DNA of 30,811 bases from Gammaproteobacteria bacterium (GCA_016844485.1 JAENIZ010000001.1:1-30811); one strand, 5' to 3'. Shown: positions 9,591 to 19,160, counted from the first letter of the stretch. The notes: a model not told the origin generated them from the sequence alone. Program-made: numbers and translations.

Positions 9591-10257
9591 CGCATTTCAT
9601 AAGCTAGAGCAAGTATTAGGACACGTTTTTGATAATAAAGTCTATCTGTCCACAGCGCTTACTCATCGCAGCGCCGGGCAAGATAATAATGAACGTCTGG
9701 AATATCTGGGTGATGCCCTGTTAGGTTTTATTATTGCTGACGCTGTTTACAAACTTCATCCCACCGCATCGGAAGGTGAACTGACCCGGCTACGTGCAAC
9801 ACTGGTTAAAGGTGAAACACTCGCCAGTATTGCACGGCGATTGAATTTGGGTAATTACCTTAAACTAGGAAGCGGTGAATTAAAAAGTGGTGGATGGCGC
9901 CGTAAATCAATCCTGGCAAACACACTGGAAGCAATCATCGGGGCTATATATCTTGATGCAGGAATGGATACTTGCCGTAAATTTATTTTGGCATTGTATG
10001 AAGACTTGCTTAAACACGCTTCTCTGGAGAATCTTGTCAAGGATCCCAAAACCAGGTTGCAGGAATATCTTCAATCCCTGCAGCAGGATCTGCCTGATTA
10101 TCAAGTGATCACAGAACATGGTGAGGCACATGCTCGTATTTTTACAGTCCAATGTTTAATCGGGAAATTTAATATTTCTGTACAGGCAGAGGGACGTAGC
10201 AAACGTAGTGCGGAACAGACAGCAGCCCAAATGGCACTGGACTTGTTAAATATCTAG
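9583..10257 (+). CDS. rnc: Ribonuclease III
   Basis: This endonuclease cuts double-stranded RNA, including pre-rRNA and structured mRNAs. With the ATG at 9583 it is 224 residues (E. coli 226). The RNase III signature NERLEYLGDALL is at 36-47 and the second catalytic acidic residue is Glu116 (LANTLEAIIGAIYLDAG). A double-stranded RNA-binding domain fills about 152-222 (KDPKTRLQEYLQ ... AEGRSKRSAEQTAAQMAL). A TTG at 9574 would add three residues. The ATG fits the family N-terminus better. It overlaps DUF4845 by 8 nt and precedes era, the classic rnc-era pairing. Confidence 0.96.
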   Translation: MNDAFHKLEQVLGHVFDNKVYLSTALTHRSAGQDNNERLEYLGDALLGFIIADAVYKLHPTASEGELTRLRATLVKGETLASIARRLNLGNYLKLGSGELKSGGWRRKSILANTLEAIIGAIYLDAGMDTCRKFILALYEDLLKHASLENLVKDPKTRLQEYLQSLQQDLPDYQVITEHGEAHARIFTVQCLIGKFNISVQAEGRSKRSAEQTAAQMALDLLNI

Positions 10258-10296
10258 CAGCCAAATATAAATTTCTATTATATGTAATATCAAAAT

Positions 10297-11184
10297 ATGC
10301 AGCATCATTGTGGTTTTGTGACAATCGTAGGTCGGCCAAACGTAGGCAAACCCACATTGCTTAACCGTTTTTTGGGGCAGAAGTTAAGCATTACCTCGCG
10401 CAGGCCCCAGACTACACGTGCCCAGTTGCTCGGCATTAAATCAGACAAAGATAACCAGGTGATCTATATCGATACACCGGGGCTGCAAAGGCAACCGGGC
10501 AATGTATTCAACCGCTATATGAATCGTCAGGTATTAAATGCCTTAATCCATGTAGATGTTGTGGTGCATGTTATAGAGGCGTTGATTTGGACGGATTTGG
10601 ACAAACATGTTCTTGAACTCACCGAAAATATAAAATCCCCGGTCATTCTAGCCCTGAACAAGATTGACAGGGTTAAGAACAAAAAAGCGTTATTACCATT
10701 TATTGATGAAATTACTAAAGAAAGATCGTACGCTGAAGTTGTGCCTTTCTCTGCGCGCAGCGGTGATAACCTGGATATATTAGAACAAAACATCAGGAAA
10801 TTATTACCACCAGGTCCTCCTGTATATCCTGAAGATCAGATTACCGACAAAAATGAGCGGTTTTTTGCCGCAGAATATATACGTGAAAAACTTACACGGA
10901 GACTTGGCGCTGAATTACCTTACAATATTTCCGTCATGATTGATGTCTTTAAACATGAAGGCAATATTCTGAATATTGACGCTGTTATCTGGGTGTCCAA
11001 TTCAGGGCAAAAGGCTATCGTAATTGGGAAAGATGGATCAATGTTAAAATCTATAGGGGAACAGGCCCGCAAGGAATTGGAAAAAATGTTTGGCAAGAAA
11101 ATATTTTTGCAGACCCGGGTCAAGATTAAGGAGAAATGGACTAATAACATCCAGGCACTGAAGCAATTAGGATATGACTTTTAA
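10297..11184 (+). CDS. era: GTPase Era, with Pro replacing the Walker A Ser
   Basis: This 295-residue GTPase matures the 16S rRNA 3' end and assembles the 30S subunit. It has an N-terminal GTPase domain and a C-terminal KH domain (VIGKDGSMLKSIGEQARKELEKMF). G3 is DTPGL, G4 is NKID and G5 is SARSG. The G1 loop reads GRPNVGKPT (12-20). The residue after the invariant Lys is Pro19 (codon CCC, 10351-10353) where the family has Ser that binds Mg2+; every other G motif is intact. A TAA in frame just upstream fixes the start at 10297. No Shine-Dalgarno is evident. It lies 39 nt after rnc and 12 nt before recO. Confidence 0.95.
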   Translation: MQHHCGFVTIVGRPNVGKPTLLNRFLGQKLSITSRRPQTTRAQLLGIKSDKDNQVIYIDTPGLQRQPGNVFNRYMNRQVLNALIHVDVVVHVIEALIWTDLDKHVLELTENIKSPVILALNKIDRVKNKKALLPFIDEITKERSYAEVVPFSARSGDNLDILEQNIRKLLPPGPPVYPEDQITDKNERFFAAEYIREKLTRRLGAELPYNISVMIDVFKHEGNILNIDAVIWVSNSGQKAIVIGKDGSMLKSIGEQARKELEKMFGKKIFLQTRVKIKEKWTNNIQALKQLGYDF

Positions 11185-11196
11185 CACCTAATATAA

Positions 11197-11922
11197 ATGA
11201 GAGTAAATCTTCATCCCGGTTTTATACTGCACCGCCGTCCTTATCGGGAAACCAGTCTGCTGCTTGATGTGTTTTCCCGTGATCATGGGCGTGTTGGCTT
11301 AATTGCCAAAGGCGCCAAGCGTAAATATTCCAGGGCAGCAGGGTTATTGCAACCATTTCAGCGTTTACAGCTGGCATGGAGCGGAAAAAGTGAATTAATG
11401 ACATTGACAACAGTTGAATCTGATACGGTCGCTTATGCGTTAAAAAATGGAGAATTGATTGCAGGATTTTACCTGAATGAATTGATTATCCGTATGTTGC
11501 ATCAGCATGAAGCACATCCGGAATTATTTTCAATCTATGATGTGACGTTGAGTACATTGGCTCATGCGGACAAGAGTGTGCAGGAAGCGCTAAGAATATT
11601 TGAGAAACATTTACTTAAATCAATTGGCTATGGTCTGGTGCTGGATCATGATGTTCAATCAGGTTGCGCTGTTGAAACAGACTGTGAGTATTATTATCAG
11701 GCAGAACAAGGACCAACACAAAATACACCATCAACATCTGATTATATACAAATCTCAGGGAAGACATTGTCAGCAATTGACAAAGAGTGCCTGGATACGG
11801 AAAGATCATTGCTTGAAGCTAAACGACTTATGCGTTACGCGCTACAGAGGCACCTTGGAACAAGGCCATTGGCCAGCAAGAAGTTATATCAGTCCTATAT
11901 GACTAATTTAACTGAGCTGTAA
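11197..11922 (+). CDS. recO: DNA repair protein RecO
   Basis: This 241-residue protein has the RecO N-terminal OB fold (PGFILHRRPYRETSLLLDVFSRDHGRVGLIAKGAKR, residues 7-42), which binds ssDNA and SSB. The helical C-terminal part follows. No zinc-finger cysteine set is seen, as in E. coli RecO. With RecR it loads RecA on SSB-coated gaps in the RecF pathway. Position after rnc-era and before pdxJ is the common proteobacterial order. It starts 12 nt after era, so they are probably co-transcribed. No strong ribosome site precedes the ATG. Confidence 0.95.
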   Translation: MRVNLHPGFILHRRPYRETSLLLDVFSRDHGRVGLIAKGAKRKYSRAAGLLQPFQRLQLAWSGKSELMTLTTVESDTVAYALKNGELIAGFYLNELIIRMLHQHEAHPELFSIYDVTLSTLAHADKSVQEALRIFEKHLLKSIGYGLVLDHDVQSGCAVETDCEYYYQAEQGPTQNTPSTSDYIQISGKTLSAIDKECLDTERSLLEAKRLMRYALQRHLGTRPLASKKLYQSYMTNLTEL

Positions 11923-12004
11923 TATATCTATTTCTATACCTTTATTCTGATTGTCGTTAAAATGCCCCGTTTTTAGCAGCTAATTTAATTAGTCAAATTT
12001 TAAT

Positions 12005-12736
12005 ATGTCCCCAATTTTGCTGGGAGTAAATATCGATCATGTTGCTTCAATTCGACAGGCACGCCTGACGCGTTACCCCGATCCGGTCCAGGCTGCACTT
12101 GTGGCAGAACAGGCGGGAGCCGATTCAATTATAATTCACTTGCGCGAAGACCGGCGTCATATACAAGAACGCGATGTTCATTTGCTCAAGGATGTCATGC
12201 TGACACCGATGAATCTGGAACTGGCAATGACCGATGACATGCTCTTATTCGCAGAGAAAGTCAGGCCGGAGTTTTGTTGTATTGTCCCGGAAAGACGTGA
12301 AGAATTGACAACAGAGGGGGGATTGGATGTTGCTGGACAATTAACCAGAACAACAGAAGCCTGCCAGCGCCTGCAGGAGGCGGGAATCAGAGTATCTTTA
12401 TTTATTGATGCGGATCAGGATCAGATTGCAGCTGTTTGTGATACAGGGGCGAAGGTTATTGAGATCCATACTGGCCATTTTGCTGATGCTAAAAGTGATC
12501 AGGAGAGACAAGGAAAGTTACAAAAAATTATCATGGCGGTTGAACAGGGCATACGATCGGGATTACGGGTGAATGCAGGGCATGGCCTTAACTACCAGAA
12601 TGTGCAGGAAATCGCCTGTATATCCAATATACGAGAATTAAATATTGGTCATGCTATTATCGCGCGTGCTGTGTTTACAGGTTTGGCTGGAGCGATTAGA
12701 GAAATGAAACAACTTATGTCGGAGGTACGCCGTTGA
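12005..12736 (+). CDS. pdxJ: Pyridoxine 5'-phosphate synthase
   Basis: PdxJ closes the ring of pyridoxine 5'-phosphate from 1-deoxyxylulose 5-phosphate and 3-amino-2-oxopropyl phosphate, in the vitamin B6 pathway. The 243-residue TIM barrel (same length as E. coli) shows GVNIDHVASIRQAR (7-20), IIIHLREDRRHIQERDV and CCIVPERREELTTEGGLDV. The C-terminal phosphate-binding region reads VNAGHGLNYQNV ... LNIGHAIIARAVFTGL. It ends with a 4-nt TTGA overlap with acpS, the usual pdxJ-acpS coupling. The 82-nt gap after recO contains no clear terminator or promoter. Confidence 0.97.
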   Translation: MSPILLGVNIDHVASIRQARLTRYPDPVQAALVAEQAGADSIIIHLREDRRHIQERDVHLLKDVMLTPMNLELAMTDDMLLFAEKVRPEFCCIVPERREELTTEGGLDVAGQLTRTTEACQRLQEAGIRVSLFIDADQDQIAAVCDTGAKVIEIHTGHFADAKSDQERQGKLQKIIMAVEQGIRSGLRVNAGHGLNYQNVQEIACISNIRELNIGHAIIARAVFTGLAGAIREMKQLMSEVRR

Positions 12737-13119
12737 TTCATGGTATTGGCATAGATCTTGTGGATGTTGCCCGTATGCAGACCAATATTGAGCGCTATGG
12801 TGACCGTTTTGCCAGAAGGATACTGAGTCACATGGAGCTGGATAATTATCGTGGGACTAATGAGCCAGCCTATTTTCTGGCGAAACATTTTGCTGCAAAG
12901 GAAGCCGTGGCCAAGGCGCTGGGCACGGGTTTTAGAGATGGCTTGTCACTTAAGAATATCAGTATAAATCACAACAGGAATGGACAACCGGGGATCAAGT
13001 GTAACGGCAGGGCATCTGAAATCATGAATTCATATGGCATTCAATTCAGTCACTTGACTATCACTGATGAAAAACATTACGCGTGCGCGTGCGTTGTACT
13101 GGAAAAAGTAAACCTGTAA
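12733..13119 (+). CDS. acpS: Holo-[acyl-carrier-protein] synthase
   Basis: AcpS transfers 4'-phosphopantetheine from CoA to the Ser of apo-ACP, the product of acpP in this same window. The 128-residue protein has GIGIDLVDVARM (Asp8 binds Mg2+) and FLAKHFAAKEAVAKALGTGF (Glu57 second metal ligand). The start is a TTG, supported by a GGAGG (12721-12725) 7 nt upstream and by the required N-terminus. No in-frame ATG is available nearby. The TTG overlaps the pdxJ stop. Confidence 0.96.
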   Translation: MIHGIGIDLVDVARMQTNIERYGDRFARRILSHMELDNYRGTNEPAYFLAKHFAAKEAVAKALGTGFRDGLSLKNISINHNRNGQPGIKCNGRASEIMNSYGIQFSHLTITDEKHYACACVVLEKVNL

Positions 13120-13172
13120 ATCATTTCTTTGTTTAAATCTCATTTAATTCACCACTGATTCATTTCACTTTC

Positions 13173-14756
13173 ATGTCTGAACTTGAAGAGCAGATTTCAA
13201 GACGTCGAACATTTGCCATTATCTCGCATCCTGATGCCGGTAAAACAACCGTCACTGAACAGCTATTATTGTTTGGCGGCGCAATACAACTTGCCGGAAC
13301 AGTAAAGGCACGAAAATCATCAAGATATGCAACATCTGACTGGATGGCAATGGAAAAAGAGAGGGGTATATCTATTACCAGCTCTGTCATGCAATTTGAA
13401 TACAATAACAAGGTAATTAACCTCCTTGATACGCCAGGGCATGCCGATTTTTCAGAAGATACCTACCGTACCTTGAGTGCTGTTGATTCTGCATTAATGG
13501 TCGTTGATGCAGCCAAAGGTGTTGAAGAACGCACAAGGAAATTAATGGACGTATGCAGGCTGCGGCATACTCCAATTATTACATTTATTAATAAGCTGGA
13601 TCGGGAAGGAAGGGAGCCGATTGAATTGTTGGATGAAATTGAGGATGAACTCGGTATCAGATGTGTTCCCATAACATGGCCGGCCGGAATGGGAAATCAA
13701 TTGAAAGGTATCTATCACATTAATGAAAAATACATGCGCCTCTATGATAAGAAGATCAATTATAATGATCAAAAATTGATCAGGGATTTTTTAGGATATG
13801 ATCATAATAGCTTGATTGGTTCCGTACAGGAAAAATTCAGGGAAGAAATAGAATTAATACAAGGAGCCTGCGAAAATTTAAACCTGGCGGAGTTTCTGGG
13901 AGGAAAACAAACCCCTGTATTTTTTGGATCCGCCCTGCATAATTTCGGTATTAAAGAGGTTTTAGATTACCTGACTGAATATGCCCCGTCACCACAACCG
14001 CGAGAATGTGTGGAACGTAATGTTGGGCCACAAGAATCGAAATTCACTGGTTTTGTCTTCAAGATTCAGGCGAATATGGACCCGGCACATCGTGATCGTA
14101 TTGCGTTCGTACGCATTTGTTCCGGGAAATATGAGAAAGGTATGAAGATGCACCATGTGAGGTTAAACAGGGATGTTCAAATATCAAATGCCTTAACTTT
14201 CATGGCGGGGCAGCGTGAACATACTGAATGTGCCTTTAGTGGTGATATTATTGGCCTGCATAATCATGGAACGATTCAGGTCGGTGATACATTTACTCAA
14301 GGAGAATCACTCACATTTACCGGCATTCCATTTTTTGCGCCTGAACTCTTCAGACGCATCCTATTGCAGGATCCTTTGAAAACCAAGGCCTTATTGAAAG
14401 GTCTGCTACAACTCGGAGAAGAGGGTGCAACTCAAGTCTTCAGACCTGTGCAGAGCAATGCATTAATATTAGGTGCTATTGGCGTATTGCAATTTGAAGT
14501 GGTTGCCTGGCGGCTACAGGAAGAATATGGTGTGAAATGCCAGTATGAAAACATACCTGTCGTAACAGCACGCTGGATTGAATGTAATGATGAAAAACGA
14601 ATGAAGGAATTTCGCCACAAGGCGGCAGGCAATCTGGCTTTCGATGGCGGGAATCGATTGACTTACCTTGCCCCATCTGTTGTTAATCTGAATCTCACAA
14701 TGGAACGCTGGCCGGAAATAAAATTCCATACCACCTGCGAGCATTCATTCGCATGA
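13173..14756 (+). CDS. prfC: Peptide chain release factor 3
   Basis: RF3 is the GTPase that removes RF1 or RF2 from the ribosome after peptide release. The 527 residues match the usual length (E. coli 529). Visible are G1 SHPDAGKT (18-25), switch I/II region [16 protein letters not shown] and DTPGH (86-90), and G4 NKLD (140-143). RF3-specific blocks such as [22 protein letters not shown] follow. The 53-nt gap upstream shows no clear promoter or ribosome site. It converges on rne with only 13 nt between the stops and no obvious terminator hairpin there. Confidence 0.97.
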   Translation: MSELEEQISRRRTFAIISHPDAGKTTVTEQLLLFGGAIQLAGTVKARKSSRYATSDWMAMEKERGISITSSVMQFEYNNKVINLLDTPGHADFSEDTYRTLSAVDSALMVVDAAKGVEERTRKLMDVCRLRHTPIITFINKLDREGREPIELLDEIEDELGIRCVPITWPAGMGNQLKGIYHINEKYMRLYDKKINYNDQKLIRDFLGYDHNSLIGSVQEKFREEIELIQGACENLNLAEFLGGKQTPVFFGSALHNFGIKEVLDYLTEYAPSPQPRECVERNVGPQESKFTGFVFKIQANMDPAHRDRIAFVRICSGKYEKGMKMHHVRLNRDVQISNALTFMAGQREHTECAFSGDIIGLHNHGTIQVGDTFTQGESLTFTGIPFFAPELFRRILLQDPLKTKALLKGLLQLGEEGATQVFRPVQSNALILGAIGVLQFEVVAWRLQEEYGVKCQYENIPVVTARWIECNDEKRMKEFRHKAAGNLAFDGGNRLTYLAPSVVNLNLTMERWPEIKFHTTCEHSFA

Positions 14757-14769
14757 TATCTTTTTGAGA

Positions 14770-17082
14770 TTAATCCGTGTCTTTAACTGTATTATCTTCC
14801 TTGTTGGACAGAGTATCTGGTGGCGAAGAAGTTATTTTGATTCCAGGATTAATTTCTGTGACATCTTCATCTCTCGCATCATCTCCTGAAAATGGTTCGG
14901 AGAATGTTTGATAATTGTTTCCGCTCTTTTGTGAATAGTGGTTGTCTTCCTCGAATTTCATCGGGGTATCACTTGATTCATTGCCATGTTGAACACCGGC
15001 AGTTGAAGTCACAGTTGCTGATGCCGCTGGTGCGATATTATTGTTATCCTGAATTGGTAAATTCTTCTCAACAGGATTTATATCAGAATCAGAAGGCAGC
15101 CCTTTAAACTGTTCAGCTTTTGTTTCAGCATCCCTGTGGCGCCTTCTCCCACCCCGCCGGCCTCGGCGGTGGGGCTTTGAAGATTGGGGATGACTGTCAT
15201 TTTCTTTTGGGTTATTTTTCCGTGCATCATTCCGCTGACGGTTCCCATGCTTTGGATTACGGTTTGATTTATTCCGATGTTGGGGATTTGACTGTGAATC
15301 ACGATCACGGGCGTGTCGATGCCGACGATGATCACCCTGCGTGCCGGATTCCCTGGTGGATTGTTCCGTATCGGGTACACCGAATAGGCTACCAAAAATC
15401 CGCGATATTAACCCCTTGGGTTTCTCGGCTTTATTATTCCTGGCAATAGGGGCAGGTTTAGCCGGGATAATCTGTTTTAGCGCAGGCTCTTCACTTCGCG
15501 GTTTCGCACTCACGCCCTGTGCTTCATGTGCTGGTTCATCAGTTACTGTTGCGAGGTTGTAACTGGATTGTGTGAATTCCTTGTTTTGGGCTTCTGACAG
15601 ACGAATCCTTTGTACCAGATACTGGGGCGTCTCCATTTTTGGAGTGGGTACTAATATGATTTTTACATCGTGGCGCTGCTCCACCTCGTTTAAGACCTGA
15701 CGTTTTTCATTCAGAAGAAAAGTTGCTGCATCAACAGGTAATTGAGCGATGATCTTTGCCGTCATGTCTTTCAAGGCCTCTTCTTCAAGAATGCGCAAGA
15801 CAGCCAGCGCCAATGATTCAACACTACGGATAGCACCCTGCCCATCACACCGGGGACATGGGATGTGGCTGGATTCACCCAGTGATGGCCGTAACCGTTG
15901 CCGTGACATTTCCAGCAAACCAAAGCGGGAGATTCTGCCGATTTGCACCCGCGCACGGTCCACCTTCAGATGTTCTCTCAAAGAATCTTCGACCTGGCGT
16001 TGGTTTCGGTTATTCACCATGTCAATGAAGTCAATCACAATGAGTCCACCCAGGTCCCTGAGGCGTAGTTGCCGGGCAATCTCTTCAGCGGCTTCCAGAT
16101 TGGTATTCAGCGCTGTCTCTTCGATATCACCACCGGCTGTAGAGCGTGCTGAATTGATATCAATGGTAAGCAGGGCCTCGGTATGATCAATAATCAGTGA
16201 ACCGCCCGAAGGTAAACGGACTTCGCGTGAAAATGCGGATTCAATCTGACTTTCGATCTGATAGCGCGTAAATAAAGGGTCCTTTTCTTCATACAATTTA
16301 AGCTTGTTCAGGTTTTGTGGCATAACCTGTTGCATAAAATCATAGGCACGTTTATGGACATCCTTATCGTCGATCCAGATTTCACTGATATCATTGCGCA
16401 GATAATCACGTATCGCACGGATAATGACTTCACTTTCCTGATAGATGAGAAACGGGGCAGGGCGGTCCTTGGCGGCATTGCTTATCGATTGCCACAAAGT
16501 GAGTAGATAATCCAGATCCCATTGCAGTTCTTCACTTAATTTGCCAACTCCCGCAGTGCGTAAAATTATGCCCATGCCGTGCGGGATATTCAGCTGGCTC
16601 ATGGCCTCCCTCGCATCACTGCGATCGTTGCCTTCAATCTGGCGGGAAACACCCCCTGCGCGGGGATTATTGGGCATTAACACCAGGTAACGGCCAGCGA
16701 GGCTGATAAAAGTGGTTAAGGCGGCGCCTTTATTTCCCCGTTCTCCTTTTTCAACCTGGACGATGAATTCCTGGTCTTGCCGGATTACGTCCCTGATATT
16801 GATACGGTCTCGCTGTCCCTCCCCCTCTCCCTCTCCCTGTTTGTCTTTGAAAAGGGTTCGCGCAATTTCCTTGAAAGGCAGGAAACCGTGCCGTTCGGCG
16901 CCGTAGTCGACAAAGGCAGCCTCAAGACTGGGTTCAATGCGTACAACACGGCCTTTATAGATATTTGATTTCTTTTGTTCCCGGGAGGTTGACTCTATAT
17001 CAAGATCATATAACCGCTGTCCATCCACCAAAGCAACCCGCAACTCTTCTGGCTGAGTTGCGTTGATCAGCATTCGTTTCAT
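14770..17082 (-). CDS. rne: Ribonuclease E
   Basis: This essential endoribonuclease is the scaffold of the RNA degradosome. The 770-residue protein has an S1 domain (about 36-125), a 5'-sensor/RNase H-like region and the catalytic DNase I-like part with Asp308 (LLTIDIN) and Asp351 (LIVIDFIDM), spaced 43 apart as in E. coli. The zinc-link is CPRC (409-412). The C-terminal half (about 510-770) is low-complexity and probably disordered. It contains an amphipathic helix [14 protein letters not shown] (556-569), a likely membrane anchor, and an Arg-rich RNA-binding stretch (586-650, with [14 protein letters not shown]). The C-terminal half is shorter than in E. coli RNase E (1061). The S1 loop carries a GEGEGEG insert coded by a hexanucleotide repeat. 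AAGGGA lies 8 nt before the ATG. A long structured leader precedes it, divergent from rluC. Confidence 0.96.
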   Translation of the reverse strand: MKRMLINATQPEELRVALVDGQRLYDLDIESTSREQKKSNIYKGRVVRIEPSLEAAFVDYGAERHGFLPFKEIARTLFKDKQGEGEGEGQRDRINIRDVIRQDQEFIVQVEKGERGNKGAALTTFISLAGRYLVLMPNNPRAGGVSRQIEGNDRSDAREAMSQLNIPHGMGIILRTAGVGKLSEELQWDLDYLLTLWQSISNAAKDRPAPFLIYQESEVIIRAIRDYLRNDISEIWIDDKDVHKRAYDFMQQVMPQNLNKLKLYEEKDPLFTRYQIESQIESAFSREVRLPSGGSLIIDHTEALLTIDINSARSTAGGDIEETALNTNLEAAEEIARQLRLRDLGGLIVIDFIDMVNNRNQRQVEDSLREHLKVDRARVQIGRISRFGLLEMSRQRLRPSLGESSHIPCPRCDGQGAIRSVESLALAVLRILEEEALKDMTAKIIAQLPVDAATFLLNEKRQVLNEVEQRHDVKIILVPTPKMETPQYLVQRIRLSEAQNKEFTQSSYNLATVTDEPAHEAQGVSAKPRSEEPALKQIIPAKPAPIARNNKAEKPKGLISRIFGSLFGVPDTEQSTRESGTQGDHRRHRHARDRDSQSNPQHRNKSNRNPKHGNRQRNDARKNNPKENDSHPQSSKPHRRGRRGGRRRHRDAETKAEQFKGLPSDSDINPVEKNLPIQDNNNIAPAASATVTSTAGVQHGNESSDTPMKFEEDNHYSQKSGNNYQTFSEPFSGDDARDEDVTEINPGIKITSSPPDTLSNKEDNTVKDTD
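16816..16838. repeat. Short tandem repeat inside the rne S1 domain
   Basis: The plus strand is a pure C/T stretch built from CCCTCT-like hexamers. On the coding strand it reads GGGAGAG-type units and yields alternating Gly-Glu in the rne S1 loop. Being in-frame by hexamers, length changes would add or remove Gly-Glu pairs without frameshift. Confidence 0.6.
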
Positions 17083-17484
17083 TATTGTGTCCCTTATCCG
17101 CGCTCAACACTGCCGCGTGTCCATGGTCGCTGGTACTCTTTTATATGACCGCGATACTGACTGAACTGACACGACAGGAGCACCTGTCACCGCCCATTCA
17201 CAGGGTTGGGCGGTTGTTAAACCCTTGCATGCCTGATGCCACTCGCAAAGTAACCTGGCCGGCATCCACACTTACGCTGGTATTCATTACCGCATGCGTT
17301 GTACTGAACTATCCAGGGTATTCCGGGCTTTCGGCTGGTATGGAGGGGTGGGGAGGCTGACCAGCATGAATAAGCGGTTGCCATCAACACCACTGTTGTA
17401 ACCGGCTCCACAGCAGCAGCAGAATGCAAATGATTCAAATCGCCATTTTGGCGGGATGTCTCCGGGAATGTACCCTGAAATCAG
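17083..17484 (-). promoter_or_regulatory. Long structured 5' leader of rne (probable RNase E autoregulatory UTR)
   Basis: About 400 nt separate the predicted rne start site from the rne ATG and hold no credible gene. In rne-sense order the hairpins are: a CGCCA/TGGCG stem at 17453-17441; an imperfect CGGTT+CAACA stem at 17404-17375; an 8-bp stem ACCGCCCA/TGGGCGGT (17214-17207 with 17196-17189); and GACAGG/CCTGTC with a 4-nt loop (17188-17173). E. coli rne has a 361-nt leader with hairpins through which RNase E limits its own synthesis. The length and structure here suggest the same control. No primary-sequence homology was tested. Confidence 0.6.
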
Positions 17485-17490
17485 GCAGAT

Positions 17491-17519
17491 AATATAGCAA
17501 TCTTGTTATACTTCGGCAA
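17491..17519 (-). promoter_or_regulatory. Sigma-70-type rne promoter
   Basis: On the minus strand TTGCCG (17519-17514) and TATATT (17496-17491) are separated by 17 nt, matching consensus at 4/6 and 5/6. Start would be near 17484. It sits just upstream of the rluC start on the other strand, so the rluC promoter must lie within the rne leader region. None was identified with confidence. Confidence 0.55.
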
Positions 17520-17535
17520 TTGCAGAAAGGGCAAA

Positions 17536-18486
17536 ATGGCACAAATTAACAACAAAAAATCAGATGTTCAGTATATCAAGGTCAGCCCAGAACAGGCAGG
17601 GCGCCGGATAGACAACTTCCTGACGGGTTATTTGAAAAGTATCCCGAAAACCCACCTGTATAAAATGTTGCGCAAAGGCGAAGTCAGGGTAAACAGCGCC
17701 CGGGTGAAACAGGATTACAGGCTACTCACTGATGACATTGTCCGCATTCCGCCTCTGTATATGAATACCGCCAATTTTGAGAAACACCCAACACAAAGTT
17801 TGCAACATCTGTTGAATAGCTGCATTTTGTTTGAAGACGATTATTTAATGGCAATCAATAAACCTGCCGGAATTGCTGTGCATGCAGGTAGTGGCCAGAA
17901 GTTTGGTGTGATTGAGGCTTTGCGCGCCTTACGGCCGCATGCCGGTTGTCTGGAACTGGTACACCGGCTGGATAAGGCAACATCCGGTTGCCTGCTGGTG
18001 GCCAAGGATCACAGGGTTTTGCGGGGTATGCATGCAAACCTGCGTAGTAATAGTATAAAGAAGCAGTATATCGCCATACTGAAAGGCAAGATTCACTCGC
18101 AAAGACAAGACGTCTCGTTACCGCTACTCAAGGATGAATTACGTTCCGGTGAGCGCATGGTCCAGGTACATGAAGGGGGCAAACAGGCGGTTACAAGCTT
18201 TTACATGCTGCGTCATTATACTGATGCCAGTCTGGTTCGTGTTGAACTCATGACCGGACGTACACATCAAATCCGTGTACATGCAGCCTATATAGGGCAT
18301 CCTGTTGCCGGAGATGTGAAATATGGTGATCGTAGCTTTAACCGGCGTATAAAACGGGCCGGGTTGAGACGTATGTTTTTGCACGCGGAATCTTTAACGT
18401 TTGCTTTACCTTATGCAGACGGTGAAATAACCATCAAAGCACCTCTGCCGGATGATCTGACCAGCTTCCTGGATGGGTATAACTGA
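17536..18486 (+). CDS. rluC: 23S rRNA pseudouridine synthase RluC
   Basis: This 316-residue RluA-family enzyme converts uridines of 23S rRNA (955, 2504 and 2580 in E. coli) to pseudouridine. The N-terminal S4 RNA-binding domain is at about 22-75 (RRIDNFLTGYLKSIPKTHLYKMLRKGEVRVN). The catalytic motif HRLDKATSG is at 143-151, with nucleophile Asp146. The later block MTGRTHQIRVHAAYIGHPVAGDVKYGD is also present. The ATG at 17536 has AAGGG 5 nt upstream. An upstream TTG in frame at 17503 was rejected because it adds 11 residues unlike the family. Divergence from rne is the conserved gammaproteobacterial arrangement, which favours RluC over RluA or RluD. Confidence 0.95.
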   Translation: MAQINNKKSDVQYIKVSPEQAGRRIDNFLTGYLKSIPKTHLYKMLRKGEVRVNSARVKQDYRLLTDDIVRIPPLYMNTANFEKHPTQSLQHLLNSCILFEDDYLMAINKPAGIAVHAGSGQKFGVIEALRALRPHAGCLELVHRLDKATSGCLLVAKDHRVLRGMHANLRSNSIKKQYIAILKGKIHSQRQDVSLPLLKDELRSGERMVQVHEGGKQAVTSFYMLRHYTDASLVRVELMTGRTHQIRVHAAYIGHPVAGDVKYGDRSFNRRIKRAGLRRMFLHAESLTFALPYADGEITIKAPLPDDLTSFLDGYN

Positions 18487-18518
18487 ACATAACAATAACA
18501 AATCAGCACCCCAAGTTA

Positions 18519-19157
18519 TTGGTATTTGACTGGGATGGCACCCTTGCCGATACCTCAGCGCGCATTGTTAATGCGATGCATTCCGCCATCCATAATCTGG
18601 GTCTGGATGTACGCAGTATGGATGAGATTCGTAATACCATCGGGTTGGGTCTTGCTGAGGCCGTCAAAAGTTTATTTCCGGGTATGGGGCGGCAGGATCA
18701 CCAGGCTCTGATTAGTGGTTATCGACAATATTATTTACAACCATCCAATGGTAAAACCACGTTATTTCCCGGAGTGGAGGAAACACTACACTATCTCAAT
18801 GATCAGGGTTATTTAATGGCGGTTGCGACGGGTAAGAGCCGCAGTGGCCTTGACCGGGCCTTACAGGAGACCGGATTTGCAGAGTTTTTCCATGCATCAC
18901 GCTGTGCGGATGAGGCATGCTCCAAACCACATCCACAGATGTTGCTGGAAATAATGGATATACTTAATGTTAAGCCGGAGAAGACCTTGATGATAGGAGA
19001 CAGCGAATATGATTTACAAATGGCCAATAACGCAAAAGTGGCAGGAATTGCAGTAAGCTATGGCACACAAAGCATGGAACGTTTGTTACAATGCAGGCCG
19101 CTGACTTGTCTGAATGAACTGAACGAGTTAACAGACTGGCTGGCCAGACAGAAATGA
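18519..19157 (+). CDS. HAD-superfamily phosphatase (phosphoglycolate phosphatase-like); start codon uncertain
   Basis: HAD motif I is FDWDGTLADT, with Asp nucleophile and acid two residues on. Motif II is VATGKS, motif III is the Lys in KPHPQMLLEIM and motif IV is MIGDSEYD. A helical cap lies between motifs I and II. The family normally starts M-x-x-KLLVFDWDGTL. Here the codons for HPKLLVFDWDGT are present, but no ATG or GTG is found between the in-frame TAA at 18480 and motif I. The listed start is TTG 18519, which clips strand beta-1 and has no Shine-Dalgarno. A CTG at 18483, overlapping the rluC stop as CTGA and 5 nt after GGATGGG, would restore the full N-terminus. Gene position between rluC and sppA matches Pseudomonas. 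Substrate unknown. Confidence 0.88.
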   Translation: MVFDWDGTLADTSARIVNAMHSAIHNLGLDVRSMDEIRNTIGLGLAEAVKSLFPGMGRQDHQALISGYRQYYLQPSNGKTTLFPGVEETLHYLNDQGYLMAVATGKSRSGLDRALQETGFAEFFHASRCADEACSKPHPQMLLEIMDILNVKPEKTLMIGDSEYDLQMANNAKVAGIAVSYGTQSMERLLQCRPLTCLNELNELTDWLARQK

Positions 19158-19160
19158 TTT

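Noticed and set aside
17217..17438. 73-codon minus-strand frame in the rne leader
   Set aside because: Composition is not protein-like, no ribosome site is seen, and the region is better explained as structured rne 5' leader.
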